Assembly (NCBI GenBank): GCA_003427395.1
Contig: BFEA01000127.1
Span: 1,537,904-1,569,834, forward strand
Direction of reading: 5' to 3'
DNA length: 31,931 nt
DNA from: Chara braunii
Lineage: Eukaryota > Streptophyta > Charophyceae > Charales > Characeae
Shown piece by piece: positions 1 to 10,032 of this stretch; within the stretch, counting starts at the first letter, position 1; each line of letters opens with the position of its first letter. The position numbers and the translations under genes are program-made. The notes below the pieces were generated by a model that saw nothing but the letters and a program-made list of their open reading frames with translations, had not been told where the DNA came from and ran no database searches.

Positions 1-38
<38 letters not shown>
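1..38. repeat. poly(T) tract at window edge
   Basis: 38 consecutive T residues start the window. It could be the poly(A) tail of a minus-strand retroposon whose body lies to the right, or simply a homopolymer at a contig edge. No target duplication can be tested because the left flank is absent. Confidence 0.9.
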
Positions 39-40
<2 letters not shown>

Positions 41-766
41 GCTGGCTTGGTTTCCTTATCCGGGGACCCAAGGTGGCGAAGACAGAAGAAGAAGGCAGGG
101 ATTAAGTAAGGAGAGAACACACCTCGAGGATGACTTTAAAACTGAGTCTGTCGAAAGTCGCTGCTTCTCCGAAACGTTGATGATGTGGAAACCTCTTTCT
201 CTTTTGTAGCTTCCCCCACCTCCCTACTCTGCTGTTCTCTCCTGCGTTTATCCACTTCCTTCTGCTGTGGTTTGTGTCATTCTATTTTCTCCTACGTTGA
301 CTATGTTCTCCTAAAATTCTAGGTGTGTATGCCTACTCGTCTTTCTTCAATTTGAATTTTGCCATCTGCGTTAACAGCTGTCTACATTTGTAGAATGTGT
401 AACACCTTATCAGCTAGGCAGCCCAAACGATGTTTTTTGACCTATTTTTTACTGCCTACGTGGTGTGAATTTGCTTCAGCTCTATTTACTAGCTTGTCTG
501 TGAACTAGAAGAGCATGTAATCCCTTGTGCCCTATCCACGTCAGCAAAAGACCGTGTCGAGGGTGTTGACTTGCGTCGTGCAACTCTGTGAAATATGAGA
601 GAAGAAGCAACCCTGTTGAGTAGGTTCATCTAAAAAGTCTGCTAGGTAAAACTTTGACTATCTCCCAAACTGTGATTTCAGGACCGTCGATGACTGGTGA
701 TGACTTGTTTCAATCCCGAGTGCTCTGTCTACATCAGCAGAAGACCGCTTTGAGGGTGTTGCAATT
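39..766. other. non-coding stretch with a diverged internal duplication
   Basis: I see no credible gene here. Positions 523-578 and 717-770 are diverged copies of one segment: both contain 'CAGCA(A/G)AAGACCG' followed by 'GAGGGTGTTG'. This suggests an older, larger repeat unit that precedes the 95-bp array. Confidence 0.5.
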
Positions 767-1048
767 GTCGAGCACACTAAATCGTCCTCTCTCCCCCTTT
801 GGCATCGACCATCGCCAAGTAGAGCTCCTTCTTCCTCTGTGAATTGAAAGAAAATTGGCTTGTCGAGCACACTAAATCGTCCTCTCTCCCTCTTGGGCAT
901 TGGCCATTGCCAAGTAAAGCTCCTTCTTCCTCTGTGAATTGAAAGAAAATTGGCTTGTCGAGCACACTAAATCATCCTCTCTCCCCCTTTGGCATTGGCC
1001 ATCGCCAAGTAGAGCTCATTTTTCCTTTGTGAATTGAAAGAGAATTGG
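767..1048. repeat. 95-bp tandem repeat, three copies
   Basis: The segment beginning GTCGAGCACACTAAATC recurs at 767, 862 and 957, an exact 95-bp period. Each unit runs through 'CCTCTCTCCC', 'GGCAT', 'AGCTCCTTCTTCCTC' and 'GAATTGAAAGA'. Copies differ by a few substitutions and the third ends near 1048. The short reading frames here follow from the repeat and are not genes. Confidence 0.9.
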
Positions 1049-1509
1049 CAGTCGTGACGACGTCTATCTTCCACACTTAGATTTCCTGAAGGTTGGCTTC
1101 GCTGGTCTCCCTTGGTGTTGACTAATGTCGACACTCCATTGGTCTTTTACAACACTAGTTAGTTGTGATCGGGGAGACAAAACGCGAAATCACCGACCGC
1201 CTGTGAGGCTGTCGTTGATCAGCTCTGTCGATCACTTAAGCCTGTGACGTGGATAGAGCTAGCGCCCTCGTCAATCGCGCGTGCGTTAGGCGCCGCCTGA
1301 CTCAGCGCACGGCGAAGGCCCTAACGTTATGTAATGCAAAGACCGAGCATTTTGCCAGTAGCTGCGCCTCCCTTCCTCATGGTCCCCCACCCCTCGTTGA
1401 GTAGCAGCAGAGGCTATGGCCAACACTCTCCCACACACCACACACAACCCACTCGCGCTCGCACTCACACCCGTGTTGGTCATGGAGCCCGCTAATACCG
1501 ATCAGGGGT
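1049..1509. other. unassigned sequence, no gene seen
   Basis: No domain-bearing reading frame was found on either strand. The region is CpG-containing and mixed in composition. It abuts the broken integrase end of the minus-strand gypsy element, so 1503-1510 is probably an element-to-flank breakpoint. Confidence 0.4.
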
Positions 1510-2130
1510 CTGACCGTTAGTCTCTGGGTGATGACCAGATGACATTAACAACTTTGACCCGTACACTCCCATTAACTTCTGCCAGCTCTGACTTGTAAAC
1601 CGGGTGCCCCTATCACTAACTATGGACAATGAGATTCCATGATCACTAACCCAAAAGTAAAAAAACTTCAGAATTAGTAACTATGTATGGGCTTCTGCGG
1701 GTAAGGGAACAAAAGCAACATATTTGCTAAATCTATCCACTATTACCATGACTTGGCTCTTTCCATGCCTACTTTTGACGCTAGCATCCATGAAATCAAT
1801 AGCAACTGAATCGTCAAGCTGATCAGGTATAGGCAAGGGTCGAAAAAGACCTACAGGGGGATGTGTAGCTGTCTTATTCCTCTGATAGACTTTGCAACTG
1901 CGAACGTACTCTATGCAGTAGGCTTTTATTTCTGGCCAAGTATACGCATGCATCAGATTGGCTAGAGTCTTTTGCTAACCGAAATGTCCCTCTGTGTCGT
2001 GGCATTCCCCTAGGATCAAACTGCGGATCTCCTCACTATTAGGAACGCACAGACAGTCTACTACGTTGGTCTTCTCGAACAGTAATCCCTCTGTAGTGCG
2101 GTAATCTGGTTCGGTCTCTGGGCCTCCTTA
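1510..2130 (-). pseudogene. integrase of minus-strand gypsy element (truncated)
   Basis: Integrase inserts the cDNA into the host chromosome. The zinc-binding domain is recognisable: His-containing CHDTEGHFG (with a TAG stop after it) and then SCKVYQRNK, where the second Cys of the usual CxxC is Tyr. The open stretch 1953-1681 carries the core start AIDFMDASVKSRHGKSQVMVIVDRFSKY, including the first catalytic Asp. After a stop the same reading gives VSDRGTRF (second Asp) and HPETNGQT, then breaks before the catalytic Glu. The last motif has Asn where Asp is usual. The truncation near 1510 coincides with loss of similarity. Confidence 0.82.
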
Positions 2131-2815
2131 ACTTTCTTGAGGAGGTCACTATAAATAGGGTCCTGCGCTGCTGCGCATACGCCTGTCTAACTTTCTCTTG
2201 CAGGTCTCTCCCTATATCCAGATAGTGAACTATGGCTCCAAAGTAATCTAGTCTCCTACTTAGAGCATCCGCAACTACGTTATACTTGCCCTTGACTGGT
2301 TTGAGCTCAAAGTCATACTAGTCTATCTCAGCGACCCACCTAGCTAGCTTAGGTGTCATCTTGGCCTGCGTTTTCAACCACCTGAGAGTCTCGTGGTCTG
2401 AATAAACTTTGAAGTGTCTCCCAAGCAGATAATGCTTCCAGTGCTCTAAGGCCTGCATGAGAGCGTAGAGTTCTCTCGCGTAAGTCGAGGTAGTTACTTT
2501 CTCTAACCACATCCTCGCTGACATGAACTATGCGGGTCTATAGCCATTGTCGTCGTCCTGCTGCAACATGACACCTATACCATACTGACTTGTGTCCGTG
2601 GTGACGACAAATGGCAAGGACAGATCAGCCACCTTGAGAACAGGGTATTCTATTAACGCTCGCTTTAACTTCCGAAGAGCGGATGTACAATCTTTGTCCC
2701 ACTTTCAGATTGCATCCTTCTTGAGCAACCTGCGAAGAGGAGCGGCGATGGTGGAGAAGTTTCTCACTAACTTCCTATAATAATTAGCCTTGACATCCAC
2801 TACTGTCCTCCACCT
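2130..2815 (-). pseudogene. reverse transcriptase thumb plus RNase H remnant (minus-strand gypsy)
   Basis: The minus strand reads NYYRKLVRNFSTIAAPL, the thumb/connection motif that follows the RT palm in Ty3/gypsy pol. It then enters RNase H with FVVTTDTSQYGIGVML (first catalytic Asp), YARELYALMQALEHW (catalytic Glu) and YSDHETLRWL (second Asp), and ends KGKYNVVADALSRR. The open stretch is 2524-2318, flanked by in-frame stops that replace Trp, Glu and Gln. The RT palm, with its YxDD box, is absent. A few residues just before NYYRK (usually a SFLGF-like segment) are also missing, consistent with a ragged deletion junction near 2815. RNase H would degrade the RNA strand during reverse transcription. 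Confidence 0.82.
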
Positions 2816-2818
2816 CTA

Positions 2819-4403
2819 GCCCCCACACTATCTGACTGTAGGGGAATTCATCTGTACCACCTTCGTCTAAAGTAAGGATCAAGTGATCCTTGACCCTAAT
2901 TTGTCCAAAGATGGTGCAACCTTTCCACTTTTTTCCCTTGTCTAAATCCTTATGCTAGAAAGTGGAAACTGGCATGGATTTGGCCTCGAACAGGACCACC
3001 TCTCTACTCAGCGCGTCGTACGTGATGGTGGCTTGCTGGGTCTTCTCAAAGAAATGCCCTCGTAAGGGTTCTGGCATGGCACGATAGAATAAGTTAACTA
3101 ATTCGGTCTCAGTGACCCCGTGGTCTGGGATGGCTAGGAGATCATCCATAACTGCCTTGAGTGCCCTTGCACTCTTCCATTGCCGTGAGTGGATTGTTTG
3201 CAGTTTAACTGAGGCCCTAATGCCTCATGTGACGTCAACAAATCTCTCTCAGAGGAGCTTGAGGAATTGGTGAAGAGGGGTGAGTTTGGAATACGCAACC
3301 ATATTGTGTTCACAATTGGCTGCTCGCGCGAGGGACCAGGCAAAGCTGGCCGCTTCATTCTTTAAGGCATGGAAGGCTACGAGGACTTGTTCCTCAGGCG
3401 CAATGTGCGGCCGATACATGTATGTGTTAATGCTAGCCTCCCAATTATCGAAGTTCTCGTCCATCTTCCCGCCATAAGAATCAGGGAACTTAAGCTTAAC
3501 AGGTTCTTTGCGGGGACCCCCTTCGATCTCTGCACCGGCCACTACTTTGGCGCCCTCGATGGCACCTTCGCAGAATTTCTTTGCGTCCTCCTTTAACTTT
3601 CTGACCTTGATCCCTACATGGGTCATCACGTCTCGCTCGAAGTCCCTGAAACCAGACCCGATGGAGTGGACGACCATTTCTTGGCCCCTAACAGACTGAT
3701 GCTGTTCCTTCCAGGCCCTACCTAGGAGCTTGATGCTCCCAAGGATCTTGTCCAACTTGGCCTGAATATCAGGCAGGGCCTCTACTTCTTGTCTACAAGT
3801 CTGTAAACTTTCCACTTCTCTAGCCACCCAGTTGGCTTCCTCCGTCCTCATCTTCCTCTCTCTCGCTAGGCACAACTTCTTGTCCAACCTCTTCTCATTT
3901 TCTATGGCATGGCGCTCTAGGGGATCACTTGTTGCTTCGATCTCCCTAATCGCTGCTTCCTTCTCCTCCTCAGGTATATATAGCATCGCCTCCTCATCTT
4001 CTCTTAACGATAAATTAGCCACCCACTCAGATATCATCTTCTCTACCTATGGGTCATCTTCATTTGTGCCACTGCTCTCTCCTCTTCCCCCCATGCCTCT
4101 TCTTCTGAGGGGCTCTTCTTCCGGTTCCTCCTTTTCTTCAATCTCTTCTTCTACTACAACCTTCATTCTCTCTTCCTCCTCTTGCTGCAATCTCTTCATC
4201 TCCTCCTCTAACTTCTTCTTCTTCGTCGCCTGCTCCTCTGCTATTATCTTTATTTTCATCTGTCTAATGAACTCCTTCTTCTCCTTCCTCTCTCTTAGGA
4301 TGGTGGCGGTTTGCTCCTCTTGAGCCTTGCTATAGGACATGGTGCTCTTCCCACTCCGAAGGTCAACCATGGTGATAGGTGCACAACCAGACAATAGTTT
4401 CAA
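2819..4403 (-). pseudogene. Gag of minus-strand gypsy element (decayed)
   Basis: Gag would form the cytoplasmic virus-like particle of the retrotransposon. The N-terminal part (4403-4047) starts with MKLLSG; an internal Met at 4370 begins MVDLRSGKS and may be the true start. It continues as a highly charged Lys/Glu coiled coil with KKKKLEEEMKRLQQEEEER. The next part (4037-3249) opens MISEWVANLSL and ends in a capsid-like core with ENFDNWEASINTY and EEQVLVAFHALKNEAASFA. A third part (3149-2955) contains VNLFYRAMPEPLRGHFFEK. All parts share one frame, separated by stops at about 4044 (TAG), 3249 (TGA), 3216 (TGA) and 2955 (TAG). Each lies where Trp or Arg would be expected, so G-to-A or C-to-T change explains them. 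No zinc knuckle was found before the deletion junction. Confidence 0.8.
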
Positions 4404-4669
4404 ACCTCACCACTTAGACCTCGGCGCCTGACTAACTGGACCAAGGACTCAATCTAAGGACCACAAAATCCTGATGGAATCCTATCAACTAGGGTCACTA
4501 GCCTAGATCTAAATTATGGTCGTCGCTACAAGACTTATTGCTGATCAGGAGGCATTTAAGGAGATCCCCCATAAGAGCCATAACTCCTCAGGAATCATTT
4601 AACATCACAGACAGGACAACGCGATCAGCTAGTCCGCTCAAGACTTAGACAGTTTGTTGTGCAGCGCCA
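4404..4669 (-). other. probable 5' leader or LTR remnant of the minus-strand gypsy element
   Basis: This lies directly upstream of Gag on the minus strand and is non-coding. On that strand, TGGCGCTGCACAAC at 4668-4655 follows the 24-bp inverted repeat and could be a primer-binding-site-like TGGCGC motif, but no LTR pair supports it. Nothing else is recognisable. Confidence 0.35.
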
Positions 4670-4731
4670 GCTGCTCGGTGTGACACGGTAGGCAACTCGG
4701 ATTTTGGGCCTACCGTGTCACACCGAGCAGC
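4670..4731. repeat. perfect 24-bp inverted repeat (hairpin, 14-nt loop)
   Basis: Positions 4670-4693 and 4708-4731 are exact reverse complements. The inner 15 bp begin TGTGACACGGTAGGC and its partner ends GTGTCACA, giving a TG...CA layout. The loop is 4694-4707. This is far longer than chance would give. It could be head-to-head LTR ends, a mobile-element terminus or a transcribed hairpin. Confidence 0.9.
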
Positions 4732-5008
4732 CCGCCTGTCAGTACCGGTTCTTGGGAGGGTTCATGTCCTCCGGGTCAGTCGAGTCCTCAGACACGGCCT
4801 TTAGCCCTACTCAGCCCGTGTGGGTTTGGTCAACAAGGCTCTATCCTTCATACACGGAGTTCCTACCACCTGGACAGAAAAGACTCAATGCAGAAAGAAG
4901 AGACAGACAAACTCAGCAAGTATCATATGGTGAGTGCACATCCATAGGGCGAGGGGATAGGCTGAGGGTTTGGCGAGAATATACAAACTCCAGCTTGGTC
5001 AGAATCGT

Positions 5009-5163
5009 GGTCAACAGCCCCAGTCAACGTCTTGGTCAACGATCGGTCAACACTGGTCAACGTTGTTCAAACCCCCGGTAAACGCTCCAGTCAACCTTGG
5101 TCAACGCCTCGGTCAACACCCAAACCAACTTCGGTCAACCCCTTGGTCAACACCTTGGTCAAC
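5009..5163. repeat. GTCAAC minisatellite with 10-12 bp spacing
   Basis: GTCAAC, mostly as GGTCAAC, occurs 11 times, with copies starting at about 5009, 5022, 5034, 5045, 5055, 5089, 5099, 5111, 5133, 5145 and 5157, plus decayed copies (GTTCAAAC, GTAAAC, ACCAAC) in the gaps. The unit is roughly CTTGGTCAACAC. The reverse complement GTTGACC contains TTGAC, the core of plant W-boxes bound by WRKY proteins. An isolated further copy is at 4828. Regulatory use is inference only. Confidence 0.85.
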
Positions 5164-5172
5164 CTTCAACTC

Positions 5173-5438
5173 GGCTATGGCTGTTGACACTTCCTTTCTC
5201 TCGCACCCTCACTTCTCCTTCCCCTTTCTTTCTTCTTCCTCGCTTCTTTCTCTTCTCACCCTGGCTATGTCTTTCTTCTTCTTCGTAGTCCCTCCTTCCT
5301 CTTCCTCAATTATGGCTTCTTCTCACTTCTCGGTCCCTCCCTCCTCTCACGTTCGTCTTCCTTCTTCTCCTCTATGTCCGAGCTTCGTGGCTATGGCCGC
5401 CTTCTTCTTTCCTGGACCGCACAACCAATCTTGTATCG

Positions 5439-5527
<89 letters not shown>

Positions 5528-6013
5528 TGTTATCTTCTTTGCAGGTACGTGGCACCTTCCTGAACCAGTGCAGCTATGGCGGACTCTTCTGCAGCGATGG
5601 CAACTTCAGCTATGGCGCACTTTGGCTATGGCGGCCAACTTCAACATGCCGCAGATGACGACAGCGCGCGAGATAGCGAGTACCAGCTCCGATACCTATG
5701 CAATCAGACTCACTTTCTTTTCCACTTTGCACTCATGCAAACAGATGGTGAATCACGCTGGCGCACAGTGCCCACTCAAAGCTCAAAGATATGAAAGTTG
5801 AAAACACAGTTCATATACAAACTCACTTCAACAGGCTATGGCGCATCAGCGCCTGTACTTGCCAACTCTCGTCTCACTGTCCAACACCACTGTTCGCACG
5901 TACTCAACTCTGGATCACCCTGGATATCCCACACGCATACACACACTCTCGTACTCACACACTCGCCTATCAACTATGGCGGCTATGGCTGCTATTCCTT
6001 TATGGCTATGGCT
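5173..6013. repeat. dispersed CTATGGC motif field
   Basis: CTATGGC recurs about 11 times, at about 5175, 5391, 5574, 5610, 5626, 5836, 5974, 5983, 6000 and 6006, with close variants at 5264, 5309 and 5595. A 7-mer should occur about once per 16 kb per strand. The copies are not evenly spaced, so this is not a simple tandem array. No gene with a recognisable product is present; reading frames here alternate Ala-Met or Leu-Trp as a result of the motif. Confidence 0.65.
5442..5523. repeat. (CT)n microsatellite
   Basis: An uninterrupted CT dinucleotide run of about 82 bp. It produces an artificial Leu-Ser repeat in translation. A similar tract lies in the candidate LTR at 20686-20772. Confidence 0.97.
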
Positions 6014-7333
6014 AACTATATCCTTTAGCCCACTTCGTCTTCGGACGCTCTGCAGACCACCTCGCACAAGTCCCTCAGGCAGTGCTTCCGCATGGCTTAT
6101 GCAGGAATGAATGAATAGTTGGACGCTGCCTCTTGATTTATACTTCTGTAACTCGTTGGTCTTCTCCTGTTCCACCGGGCCCCTGGGTGCGCACAGTCCC
6201 TCATGGTACTTGATGACTGTACAAAGCGAGACTGGGAGTGGGTACTGCCGACTCAGCGAAGTTAAACTCACCACTTGCCCACTTGCCTCTGGTCTACTGT
6301 GGGCAACGTTTGAAAGGCCACTTCCGGACCTTCTGGAAGTCTGTGGGTTTGGACTTTCGATACTGTAGTTGTTACGACCTTGACCTTTCAGGACTGCAGC
6401 AACCACGACCTTGACCCTTCAGAACTACTATAGCTACGACCTCTGCTACAAACTTGACCCCTACTCGACAGGACTACAGTTCAAGACCCGATAACTACAC
6501 TGGCCTACGGCGGACAACAACAGACTCCTAAGACGCAGGTCACGGGTTCAAACACACAAGGGTACTGTACACAGGTCAGTGAGGTCTAGGGATCGAGCCC
6601 TAGGATCTGCATCCGCTACTGTGGAGGTGAAAATCGTTTCATTCTGGTGATCGAAGTAGAAACGTTTGGACACAAGGATATACACAATCCAGGTCGAAGA
6701 AAACAACAGAGTTGGAGAGGAAGCTTTGTGCTGAGAAAAAGACCTACTTCTGAGTAAGATTAATTGGACAACTTTTCTTATCAGGTGAGTCCGTGCCCCC
6801 TCCCCCCTCTCGCATTCGCCTTGGCATTCACGCATCCTTTGGTTTCCCTCCCATTGTGGGTGAAAAGCCAAGCCAACTATAATTAAGAAAAGGGAGAAGG
6901 AAAAAATGAGGGTGAAACAATATCTGGTAGAGTTTGACAACCTTAGTTGAAATTGTGCCCGCCTTTTCTCTCCCTTAATATCCACAATTTTCATGACAGA
7001 TAATTCCTGACTGTCTCTCCCCCTATCATTGTAGTTGCTACTAATAAGTCATAAACTCTAATTCCCTAAAACTAACGACTCTTTGATAAATCAAAATCAA
7101 ATTAAATTCAAGTAATTAATCTTAAAAGTGTTATCTCATTGGGGTCATCTCAGATTTGATACTCTGGAAAATTCTGAAAGACTTGAGGACTCGAATATTT
7201 GAATCTCTTGCTCCCGTAAATCAAAATGAAACTTGGTTTCAAGCGGGCGAAGGGACAGGCGTCCCTGCTTTTCTACCAGGGCGCAATGAGGCATACTTTG
7301 CTTCGCTAACTAGTATCATCGCCTTATGCACGG
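6014..7333. other. non-coding stretch, no gene supported
   Basis: Mostly unassigned. At 6371-6420 there are two imperfect copies of an 'ACGACCTTGACC(T/C)TTCAG' segment. At 6583-6595 the sequence AGGGATCGAGCCCTA is nearly palindromic. The minus-strand frame 6994-6548 (148 codons, with one hydrophobic stretch) has no recognisable domain and I do not call it a gene. From 7000 on the composition becomes A-rich, like the coding relic that follows. Confidence 0.4.
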
Positions 7334-8434
7334 TTGGGGCTTAATTGCACAAGTAAGGGACTGGGGAGGATAACATTTTCTCAGGCGGGAGGAAGCAATA
7401 AGGAACTTGTACACATACCACAACAAGGTGGTGAGAGAAGAAATGTCGAACCTCTGCAGGGCAGGGATAGTGGTATTGACAGAGGTCAGCCCCAAAGGCA
7501 ACAACATTATGAGAGACCAACATTCTCATCAACAGTGTCATCGATCACACACCACAAGGGAAAGCAGGGACACGAGAGATCAAGTGATATGATAATTACG
7601 GTCCCCTCAACACAGCCCTGTTGCCAACAAAGGATTCTTGAGATCCCTCGAAGGAACGGTAATTGGATTACGAAAGAATTAAAAGGAACTAAGGACTGGG
7701 TAATGAAGGAAACAGATGAAGTTGAAAGACGTGATGATGTGGATGAAATACTCACTGAGGAGGAAAAAAGGAAAGAGCAGATTGATACGAATCATGTGAA
7801 ATCATTCACGGCTGCAAGGACCCAATCATTAAAATCACCGTTGCAGTCTCATGAAAGCAATTCTATTGCACAACCTAAATCCACCCAACCAACCTGGGCA
7901 CAAAGGGTAAGAGACTCGCTTGAGGACAAACCACTTAGTATCATGCGGCCATCCATCGGCCCCCCAGGCATGTCGGCAAAGGAATTGAAAGTTCCTTTGA
8001 GAAACCTCTCCTCTGCGCGTGCCTACTTCCTCTCCCTCTTTCTTCTCCTATCAAAACAACTTGTTATTGATCAAGCGGGGATAATAACTTTGATGAAATC
8101 CTACCCTACGGACAAATTGGCAAATAGGGATGCGGTGTACACAAAACATGCAAGTAATTGGATCTCTTATGGAGATAGTGTGCACAGATCAATGAATGAC
8201 AAGATCAAGTGGATATGTAAATGCCTGAAATCCATGAACAATAAGCCGGAGGCAGTGCTTGATTCCCTTTTGATTCAACCGGTTTCACATATAGTCTTCA
8301 CGATTCTTTGCCCGTTTGATCAAGACAAACGCCAGATGGACGGATGGAAGAAACTGAGATGGGACTATTCTGAGTTAGGATCTACCCTCGGCTACCTGAA
8401 AAGGTGGGACCAGAAGAGAGAAGAGAGCAGCTAA
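7334..8434 (+). pseudogene. unrecognised A-rich coding region, first segment (LINE ORF1-like?)
   Basis: An open frame of 366 codons starting MGLNCTSKG. The first 200 or so residues are polar and low in hydrophobics, with an acidic/basic stretch (DEVERRDDVDEILTEEEK). A short TWAQRVRDSL motif near residue 195 resembles the SWADxVR-type motif that precedes the RNA-binding domain in some plant LINE ORF1 proteins. The C-terminal part is more globular and aromatic (NWISYGDSVHRSMNDKIKWI, FTILCPFDQDKRQMDGW). I recognise no catalytic domain. The reading continues after a frameshift near 8425 (LMKYFYWVELRHIPKEV). The A-rich sense strand resembles the LINE further right, hence the ORF1 suggestion, which is inference. 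Confidence 0.4.
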
Positions 8435-9714
8435 TGAAATATTTCTATTGGGTCGAATTGCGTCATATCCCAAAAGAAGTACAAACGGCGTTCATCCACA
8501 ATTTTTTACAGCAGTTTAAAATTGTGGATTTCATAGATCCTTTGCCATCGCATGTTGCCAAGCGTGATCTTTGAAGGACTCTCAAACCTCCAACGGAATG
8601 GTTACCTCCTCATCACTCACACCCCATACAACAACATCAGATGCAGAACTCTGCTCAGTTGCGGTTGAGCAGAGGAGGACAATCTCATCAGTCCCAACAC
8701 TCCCATCAATTCCCGTCCCAATAACCCCAACCGTTGAAGCAAACCGAAAAGACAAAGTGTCGAAATGGTGTTAAGCTTCAGGGAATTGTTGTAATTATAG
8801 GAATTGTGGGAGATGTTGAAGCAGTTGGTACTGATGGGATGCTGGGACCAGGAGGGAAAGGGCCTTTAAAATAATTTTCACTGATCAACCCCAAAGGGCT
8901 GAACAACTCAGTTCAGGGGCTGCGATATTGTCTAGGAGGAGTAAAAGATCCATGTGTTGTTCAGGNAGGGGAGAATGTGAAGACTTTTGGTCCGTCACCT
9001 TTCTCTTACATGCCAAAAAATGGCCAATTATTTATCACGGAGTGGAGAGAGGTAAGGCTGGGACCAGGAGGGAAAGGGCCTTTAAAATAATTTTCACTGA
9101 TCAACCCCAAAGGGCTGAACAACTCAGTTCAGGGGCTGCGATATTGTCTAGGAGGAGTAAAAGATCCATGTGTTGTTCAGGNAGGGGAGAATGTGAAGAC
9201 TTTTGGTCCGTCACCTTTCTCTTACATGCCAAAAAATGGCCAATTATTTATCACGGAGTGGAGAGAGGTAAGGCGGAAGGGAGCTGAGTCAGCTGACAAA
9301 CAGATAAACACTCACCCAGAACCAAAACAGTCTCCACTAAAGTCTGGTCACCAGCAAATGACGAGTAACTTGGTAGATGAGCAGGGGGCCACTGTTCAGG
9401 AACAGTTTGGGAGTATCTCGGTAGATATGGAAATAGACCTGCTGAAAGAAGCCTTCGGTACAACCCCAATGGAAGTGGAAAAGGCCCCGGTAGCTGCCTT
9501 ACCCTTCACACCCTTGATAAATGAAGGGAATGACATGAAGCTTGAACCAGATTTGCATATAGAACTGTCCAAACTTGCTGATTGGTTGGTACTCAATCTC
9601 AAAGCCAAATATCCTCATTGGACAGATACAAAATGGCAACATATTCACTGTGAATTAATGCATGTCCTGGTCAACAGTGAAAGTTTGAAGATGTTTTTGC
9701 AATATGGTCCCTGA
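8435..9714 (+). pseudogene. unrecognised coding region, second segment with duplicated 72-residue block
   Basis: This continues the 7334 region in shifted frames. In the best frame, blocks reading NPKGLNNSVQGLRYCLGG, then TFGPSPFSYMPKNGQLFI and TEWREVR occur twice, 72 residues apart, each preceded by an in-frame TAA. The last open stretch (9193-9714, 173 codons) continues with MEIDLLKEAFGTTPMEVEK and an amphipathic segment containing LADWLVLNLKAKYPHW. No known family is recognised. The doubled block is an exact DNA duplication (8841-9272), so it may be an assembly product. Confidence 0.4.
8841..9272 (+). repeat. perfect 216-bp tandem duplication, each copy with an N
   Basis: 8841-9056 and 9057-9272 appear identical by eye. 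Both contain a single N at the same relative position (8966 and 9182, exactly 216 apart). 216 is a multiple of three, so the reading frame is kept. The shared N favours an assembly or gap-filling duplication over a biological one, though a very recent duplication cannot be excluded. Confidence 0.93.
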
Positions 9715-10032
9715 CCAGATACAAATTGAGCAGAGATTTGTGATAAACTTCTGGGAATAGTATCCATGTGTTTTAATCCATTGCAGCTGGTTGGGGATAT
9801 CCGATTACTGAATTCTCAATATCCCAACCAGGTGAAGGGCCTGCAGACAACAAGTGAAAATGAACATCATGTGCGAAGACTGCCAAAATGTAGTACGGGC
9901 CAAAAGAAAATCAAAAAGCTAGCCCGAAAAAGAAGAGAAAGGAGCTTGGAAAACCACACAAAGAAGGAAACGCGGAAAAAAGCTGGGTTTGATAAAAGAA
10001 ATAACATTCATAGTATTTTCATACTTACCTAG
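9715..10032 (+). pseudogene. unrecognised coding region, third segment (basic C-terminus)
   Basis: It stays in the 9193 frame after a TGA at 9712-9714 and a TGA and TAG further on, and is open from 9766. The segment is strongly basic, with KKIKKLARKRRERSLENHTK and KKETRKKAGFDKR, ending at a TAG at 10030. A Lys/Arg-rich tail would suit a nucleic-acid-binding or nucleolar protein such as a retroelement ORF1, but no domain is recognisable. Confidence 0.35.

Larger units (their letters stand above)
1510..4403 (-). mobile_element. Ty3/gypsy LTR retrotransposon, internally deleted and decayed
   Basis: Read on the minus strand, the order is Gag (4403 to about 2820), then the reverse transcriptase thumb and RNase H (about 2815 to 2130), then integrase (about 2130 to 1510). 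Integrase after RNase H is the Ty3/gypsy (Metaviridae) order. Protease and the catalytic part of reverse transcriptase are missing, and integrase stops just before its third catalytic residue. Gag is in one frame with four in-frame stops; RNase H and integrase lie in two other frames. No LTR pair is visible. It is a dead deletion derivative that could at most have been mobilised in trans. Confidence 0.85.

Noticed and set aside
767-1048. CRISPR-like direct repeats
   Set aside because: Units are contiguous 95-bp tandem copies with no spacers, in eukaryotic DNA.
4970-5563. 197-codon plus-strand open frame
   Set aside because: It is built from the GTCAAC minisatellite and the (CT)n tract, giving Leu-Ser repeats; no domain.
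5915-6406. 163-codon minus-strand open frame
   Set aside because: No recognisable motif, and it overlaps the CTATGGC motif field; likely fortuitous.
6578-6598. B-box-like GGATCGAGCCC
   Set aside because: A near palindrome with no companion A-box; probably chance.
6778-6800. Hammerhead-ribozyme-like string CAGGTGAGTCCGTG
   Set aside because: It resembles the CUGAUGAGUCCGUG core, but CUGAUGA is altered and no GAAA half with pairing stems follows.
6548-6994. 148-codon minus-strand open frame with one hydrophobic segment
   Set aside because: A single hydrophobic stretch in AT-rich sequence is weak evidence; no family or neighbours support a gene.
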